Assembly: GCA_916613615.1 (NCBI GenBank)
Contig: OU744730.1
Span: forward strand, 37,495,315 to 37,559,314
From: Steromphala cineraria
Lineage: Eukaryota > Mollusca > Gastropoda > Trochida > Trochidae
DNA: 64,000 nucleotides
Direction of reading: 5' to 3'
Of the stretch, positions 59,134-64,000 are shown piece after piece; the stretch's first letter is position 1, and each line of letters opens with the position of its first letter. The position numbers were made by a program, and so were the translations under genes. Under the pieces are notes generated by a model. It searched no databases, was not told the DNA's origin, and saw nothing but the letters and a program-made list of their open reading frames with translations.

Positions 59134-59335
59134 TTAGCTTGTTAGCCATATAACATGCAATCGACTCATTCCCACTGATGTAATGAAACTTCATTACCCA
59201 GAACAATCGGAGTTATCCGCCCGTCACTAGCCCACTAGGTGGCGTGACCTGTCATCCAATTAGATTCATTCACATTACCTAGGAGTCCCAATTAACGACG
59301 GATACGTAAGAGGGGAGGCGGGCGGGAGTGACGAC
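59134..59335. other. Spacer between inverted-repeat arms
   Basis: 202 bp without a recognised feature. G+C content rises sharply toward its right end. Confidence 0.6.
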
Positions 59336-59390
59336 GGTCACTTGTCTACGGTAAGTATAAATAATGACGTTTAATCAAAAACGTACTATT
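59336..59390 (-). repeat. Right arm of the perfect 55-bp inverted repeat
   Basis: Exact inverse of 59079-59133. Inverted termini are usual in DIRS-type retrotransposons, and the DIRS-like pieces begin about 550 bp to the right, so the arms may belong to that element. Confidence 0.95.
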
Positions 59391-59939
59391 ATTTGGATAC
59401 TAACCTCCGACAAGTGACCTTAGCCTGATACCACAGAAGGTGGCGGGAAGGATTCGTCGCCAGAGCGGTAACTCTCAAGATTGTCCTGAAGGTCGACGAC
59501 CTAGCTAGCGACTGTTTTAATCGGGAAATTGTCTGACCTCCTAGGTCGACGACCCTCAACTAAAACCCACACCACACCATAGTTGTTAGATTAAAATGTG
59601 AATTAACCAACTCACTATATGAGTGACTACATCGACGGGTCGGGAGTCACTAATGTGGAAGGTTGCGCCCCCTACCTTGGGGAGCCCTTGTGGTTCGCTG
59701 CTGTGCAACAACCTGCGCCCCTAGACGGCTTACGCCCTCTAGGTTCCCCGTAGAGACATCGCGCAAGTAGTGGTTGACGAACGTCAAGCTCGACTTACAA
59801 AGCAGCCGGCCATGACGTCCGCCACCGAGAGATTACTGTGATGGCCATTGTCACCAAATAGGCTCGAATCTCGTGCGGGTCGATTTGCGCAGGCCCTTAT
59901 AGGCGTCTACTATCGGTAGACTCCCTCCAACTGCCTCCT

Positions 59940-60344
59940 GTCAATCTTCAATGAGCTCGTTTGGGAGTGGGACAGGAAAACCTGCGCCTCCTCTGTCTCA
60001 GTGTCCGCGTCCCCCTATGAAGACACATAGAGCACGCACCGGACATGAGACGTCCCGCTCGTCCGCCGGTTCGACGGACGGAGAGATTGACGGCAGTGTG
60101 AAAGTCCTCGCGTTCGTCAGCGCTTTGGTTCTTGCATTAAACATTGGTGCAAGTCCCAAAGTCGTTGAACCTCATATCTCACCCCAACCCTGAGCAAATC
60201 GCCTTGCAACACGTGCAATTCTGATATCCTGGCCGCTGACCCCATAGCCACCAAGAAGGTGGTTCTAATGTTGAGACGAATCAGCGCCGTGTTTGTCAGC
60301 GGTTCATAGTGTTCAGATAGGAGGTGATTACGCAACACAACCAA
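59940..60344 (-). pseudogene. DIRS-like tyrosine recombinase fragment
   Basis: On the minus strand 60344-60117 encodes TTFLVAMGSAARISELHVL (residues 28-46 of a 75-residue open part). This is the box I region of DIRS-type tyrosine recombinases with the catalytic Arg (R39) before SEL. Further down, in another frame (about 60120-59950), come FTLPSISPS and CPVRAL, the usual continuation in DIRS recombinases. The frame break and the lack of the later His-x-x-Arg and Tyr show that the gene is dead. In an intact element it would integrate the circular cDNA without a target-site duplication. Confidence 0.75.
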
Positions 60345-60649
60345 GACCCCCCTTCCGGCGGTCTTAACTTAACGATGAATATGTCCTCGCGAAGGACGGC
60401 CCTGATGACTGCGAGACTCGTGTTGAAGAAAGAGGCCTTAGGCTCCTTCCCGTGCGCAGGCGGACGGGGAACTCAGCTATCTGAGTTAGCGTCACTACTC
60501 ACACATCAAGCCCTTCCCGCAAAAGTCATAAAAGGAAGCCCATTGAAATCGTACAGTTTGCGCGTGGAGGACTGCTACGAGGCCGCCACTGCGCTGGCCA
60601 CCGTCTCCCAAAGCCCAGCGCCCTTCAATCCGTCTTCCCTGAGGAGTCT

Positions 60650-61140
60650 AGATGGTTGGTGAGGCGACCGGGAGTTCCGACCTCTGGCGATCGTAGATCA
60701 CTAGAGGCGAGAGAGGACGGGTCGGCCACTGGTGACACGTAAATTGGCAACTGCTGATTGCCTCGTGTCGCGAAAAGCAGACATTCGGTTCGAACACTCG
60801 AGGGTGCCACACCCACTCCATGAAACGGAGGATGATCAGGGTGTATACCGCTCTGATTGAGCTGTTTAGATTGTTCACAAGCGAAACAACTCTATAGCCA
60901 GATGTTACAGTGATCCGGCCTAGGCCGATCCCAGTTGTTGATCAATCAAGCCGATGTTGAGCTGTTTGTGTGAATACACAACACCTGGTTCATGCGATGG
61001 TTTAACCATCCTCAGGTGTGCGTTACAGACCTGTGTAGACGCGTCAACGTACCACTGACTCTTGTCTAGAGGTTGCCCGAGGGGCACTCCTGCTAGAGCA
61101 TGAAGTCGTTCTGCCACTATAAAAGGTGGTGAGTGAACTC
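60650..61140 (-). pseudogene. DIRS-like RNase H fragment
   Basis: Minus-strand pieces in more than one frame resemble the RNase H domain that follows RT in DIRS elements. VDAST near 61050 is the first catalytic Asp motif and is followed by an AHL and a GVVYSHKQ segment at the expected spacing. Then EWVWHPRVF (about 60815-60845) and LFATRGNQQLPIYVSPV (about 60730-60785) match the family-specific tail. At least two frameshifts are needed to connect them. An RNase H of the Ty3/gypsy type is an alternative, but the neighbouring recombinase favours DIRS. Confidence 0.65.
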
Positions 61141-61739
61141 TTGCCGCCTCCTGAAGCGGCGGCCGCCAGACTCCTCACGAACGTGAGCGCTGAAGGCTAT
61201 CTGAAGAAGCGAAAGATGGAGTCTCCATCCCCCTCCCTCGTATAGACTTGAGCTCACGTCAAGAACCCTAGAAAGCGTTACTACTGCAGGAGCATGAGAG
61301 GCTCACGACCCGCGTGTGCTAACACTTCCCTGTGGCATCCCATGCCCTCCCTGGCGACCGGGGCTTGTCTTAGCCACCGGCCAGACGCCTAAGGAGACGA
61401 ACGTTGTCGTCGGTATAAAACCCCCCCTTGCCTCTGTCCTCAACCTGGAGCCCTGACGAGAAGGCACCGATGTGTCAGACGGCGAGGAGACCAGCGACAC
61501 GCTGGTCCAAAGGGAGCAGGCTGATGGACGCCTCCCTGACCAGCGCAATGACGTCGTCCTTAAACGCCTTAAGGTCGAAGTGATTAGGCGTGGGCGCGAT
61601 ATAACGCTTCCTCGCCTTTGCCGTGGGGAGTCAGCCGTGAAGGTTATAGGGCCATCCTGAGACGTATCCCACGAAAGGGAAGCGTCGGGAAACCATTCAA
61701 GTGCCAGGGGGTCCCAAGGGACCTGTCCAAGCTCAAGGA
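61141..61739. other. G+C-rich DNA, no firm assignment
   Basis: Lies where the C-terminal gag and RT of the DIRS-like element would be expected. Several short frames exist on both strands but none shows RT motifs. Probably decayed element sequence with the RT deleted. Confidence 0.4.
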
Positions 61740-62155
61740 CCCTAAGTCCGACGCCAGGGAGGACGGTTCGTCAAACACGCCGACATCCTTACAGATGTCG
61801 AAGACACTCGTTCAGCCTGTGGTAGAAATCGGACCCGGGGTGGGTCGCCTGGCCGCCCTGGAGCAGCTCACTCTTCCGGATGGAAAAGCGGAAGCACTAG
61901 CGCTGCTCCTAGGGAGGTCGGCGCACTCGATGCACCGACTCCCATCCAGCCAGGAATTCCTGCCAAGGCGGCAGACCACGTGAGGGACGTAGCACGCCGA
62001 CTCCCGAGAGACACAGCACCCGCAGAACCCCACGTAAGTGGACCCGAGTCGGAGGGGACTAGGTCCAATTCGTGAATAAATAGCTTGAGGATAAGGCGGA
62101 AGAAAATCCCCAATCGACAAGGGGAGAGCGCCTGCCGTCTCGAACTCAAGTGCAA
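61740..62155 (-). pseudogene. DIRS-like gag fragment, copy 1 (decayed)
   Basis: On the minus strand it contains FCGCC, PHVVC and CIEC in the same order as copy 2 at 63501-63881, and the two share DNA such as CCAGGGAGGACGG (61754 and 63522). Several Cys positions differ from copy 2 (the second CxxC half is lost) and the frame shifts, so the zinc-binding fold is probably broken. It is the 5'-most coding piece of the element at 59391-62200. Confidence 0.6.
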
Positions 62156-62319
62156 CCGGATTATCTAAGAGGAAAGCACCTGGAGCGCTTCGCCAGTATC
62201 AAGCAACCAAGCGTCGCACCCCCTGACCCACCAGCGTCAGAAGTGTCAGGCGCTAGTCCCAGGTGGACATGACCCCTTCTGTCCCGCGAACCTGAGCAAA
62301 AGAAGCACTACCAAGTGAC
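62156..62319. other. Short G+C-rich spacer
   Basis: Between the gag fragment and the tandem array. Nothing recognised. Confidence 0.4.
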
Positions 62320-63490
62320 AAGCGTCAATCACCTCTCCAACCAGGTGCTCCCCCTAGAGGGACGCTCCCTTAAGCTAAGAGTGAGATACACGAGCGCGAG
62401 GAGCGGCCAAGCACACGTTAATCCCCAATCAACGGACCGTGAGAGCTCACAAACCAATCAGCGTCAATCACCGCTCCACTCAGGCGTTCCCCCTAGAGGG
62501 ACGCTCCCCTTAGTTAAGAGTGAGAGACGTGAGCGCGAGGGGCGGCCAAGCCCACATTAGTCCCCGATCAGCGGAGCGGAAGAGCTCACCAAACAATCAG
62601 CGTTGATCACCTCTCCACTCAGGCGTACCCCCTAGAGGGACGCTCACCTGAGCTAAGAGTGAGAGGCGAGAGGCGGCCAAGCCCACAAGCGCACATTAAT
62701 CCCCGATCAGCGGAGCGGGGAGAGCTCACAAACCAATCAGCGTCAATCACCTCTCCACTCAGGTGTTCCCCCTACAGGGACGCTCACCTGAGCTAAGAGT
62801 GAGAGACATGAGCGCGAGTGGCGGTTAAGCACACAAGCGCACATTAATGCCAGATCAGCGGAGCAGGGAAAACTCACCAACCAATCAGCGCCAATCAACT
62901 CTCCATTCAGGCGTTCCCCCTAGAGGGACGCTCACCTGATCAAAGAGTGAGAGATGTGAGCGCGAGGGGCGGTCAAGCACACAAGCGCACATCAACCCCC
63001 GATCAGCGGAGCAGGGAGAGAGTTCAGAGCTAACTAATTAGCGTCAGACGCAATTCCAACGTAGACACGAACAGTGAGATCGCCTCACCTTCTGTCCCGT
63101 GACCCCAAGCGTCAAGCGCACTACCAAGCCACATGCGTCCCCACCTCTTCACTCAGGCGATCTCCCTAGAGGGAAGCTCCCCTGAGTTAAGAGTGAGAGA
63201 CACGCGCGCGAGAGAGCGCCCAAGCGCACGTCCAATCAATGCCTACTCACTAGTAGACGCTAGGGAAGCGCACAGGCACGCGCGAAGCGTGTGGCGCTTG
63301 CCCAATCCGTGAACTTGAGCGCCAAGCACACTAATAGCGACACACGTCAGTCCCCTCCCCCCAGGCGCTTCCCATAGCGGAAAGCTCCCCTGAGTTAAGA
63401 GCGAGAGACACGAGCGCGAGGAGGCGGCCAATCGCACAAGCACACGTCCCAGCAAGCGCATAAGCGCACGTCCAAGCAAGCGCCTACTCG
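62320..63490. repeat. ~140-bp G+C-rich tandem repeat
   Basis: The landmark CCCCCTAGAGGGACGCTC (or a variant) recurs at about 62352, 62491, 62629, 62769 and 62918 (spacing 138-149), then in diverged form near 63164 and 63371. Each unit contains the inverted pair CCCTAGAGGG and a GAGCGCGAGG stretch. It lies directly upstream (on the minus strand) of gag copy 1 and could be the untranslated leader of the DIRS-like element. Confidence 0.85.
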
Positions 63491-63500
63491 ATAGTAGACA

Positions 63501-63881
63501 CTAGGGAACATACGTCCGACACCAGGGAGGACGGAATGTCAAACTCCCCTGCGTCCTCGGAAATAATGAGGTCCGATCTCTCCGGCGACACGCCATGCCT
63601 GTGGCGGCAGACGAACCCTGGGTCAGGCGCCTAGAAGCCTTGCAGCGGCTCTGCGACTCGCTCTTCCGGATGGAAGAGCGGTAGCGCCTGTGCTGCTCGG
63701 GGGAGAGATCCTCACACTCCACGCACCGGTTATCCTCCGGGCAATTGTCCCTACAAAGGAGACAGACGACATGGGGGTCGTAGCTCGCCGACTTGCGTGA
63801 CCTGCACCGTCCGCAGAACGCCCGGTACGGGGTCGCTGAGTCGCAGCGAACTAAGTCCATCCCCTGTAAGGGTTGTGACAA
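63501..63881 (-). pseudogene. DIRS-like gag fragment, copy 2
   Basis: The 126-residue open part on the minus strand has a Cys/His cluster: C23-xx-C26, then DPH (H37), C40-xx-C43, C47 and C53-xx-C56. It is followed by an acidic-to-basic stretch (EDLSPEQHRR, SIRKSES). This Cys/His pattern with DPH and ECEDLS is typical of DIRS-type gag proteins in invertebrates as I know them. It may be the start of a second element reaching beyond the window, or the N-terminal part of one whose remainder was replaced by the tandem array. No function beyond nucleic-acid binding can be inferred. Confidence 0.55.
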
Positions 63882-64000
63882 GCGAGCGCTAGGCGTCTGC
63901 GAGTCAATCCAATGGGGGAGAGAACGCGTAGAGCGTCTCTAACACCCCTGTCCAACGGGGGGGAGAGCGCGGCCGCGCCTCACTCACCGAATCCTATCCT
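63882..64000. other. G+C-rich end of the window
   Basis: Continues the DIRS-like sequence beyond the gag start. No separate feature seen. Confidence 0.4.

Larger units (their letters stand above)
59391..62200 (-). mobile_element. Broken DIRS-like retrotransposon
   Basis: On the minus strand, gag-like (62155 down to about 61740), RNase H-like (61140-60650) and tyrosine recombinase (60344-59940) pieces appear in the DIRS order. No reverse transcriptase was recognised between gag and RNase H, so it is probably deleted. Frames are broken several times. 59391-59940 has no coding signal and could be a terminal region. DNA is G+C-rich, unlike everything to the left. Confidence 0.7.

Noticed and set aside
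59951..60193. Plus-strand 80-codon frame
   Set aside because: It is antisense to the tyrosine recombinase fragment, which has recognisable motifs.

Overview
The window looks like repeat-dominated genomic DNA from an animal, most probably a mollusc and perhaps a bivalve. This rests on a Helentron-type rolling-circle transposon, a CR1/L2/Jockey-like reverse transcriptase, a DIRS-like tyrosine-recombinase retrotransposon, (CCGT)n-headed repeats and a recurring GGGAGATAACTC-type motif that I associate with mollusc repeats. No host gene, rRNA or intact tRNA could be supported.

Layout. 1-4696: an inverted-repeat arm and AT-rich DNA with nothing recognisable. 4697-10880: two head-to-tail, minus-strand, non-autonomous elements (family B). 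10987-17110: several other repeat elements with internal tandem arrays (periods about 145, 168, 347 and 164 bp), including a well-delimited family C element at 14018-15785. 17552-24493: one uninterrupted 2313-codon reading frame for a Helentron protein (27-bp coding minisatellite, cysteine protease-like domain, zinc-finger-like region, HUH Rep, PIF1-like helicase, C-terminal endonuclease). 24494-27400: AT-rich DNA with a 101-bp tandem repeat. 27401-50854: a head-to-tail array of non-autonomous elements on one strand (mostly family A, with two complete family B copies), including a nearly identical 1548-bp tandem block. 50855-52536: decayed B-like interiors. 52720-53345: broken non-LTR RT. 53346-59078: nothing recognised. 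59079-64000: an abrupt change to GC-rich DNA, opening with a perfect 55-bp inverted repeat and holding a broken DIRS-like element on the minus strand (gag-like, RNase H-like and tyrosine recombinase pieces) plus a 140-bp tandem array.

How the parts fit. Families A, B and C share one architecture. A palindrome sits at the 5' end, its outer arm recurs inverted just inside the 3' end, and a short hairpin closes the 3' end. This matches the asymmetric terminal inverted repeats described for Helitron2/Helentron elements. The 3' hairpins keep pairing through compensatory changes between copies (two versions in A, three in B), so they were probably selected as structures. The Helentron protein is a plausible, unproven source of the machinery that moved them. 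Junctions repeatedly fall in T-rich sequence just inside another copy's 5' end, which would explain the head-to-tail growth.
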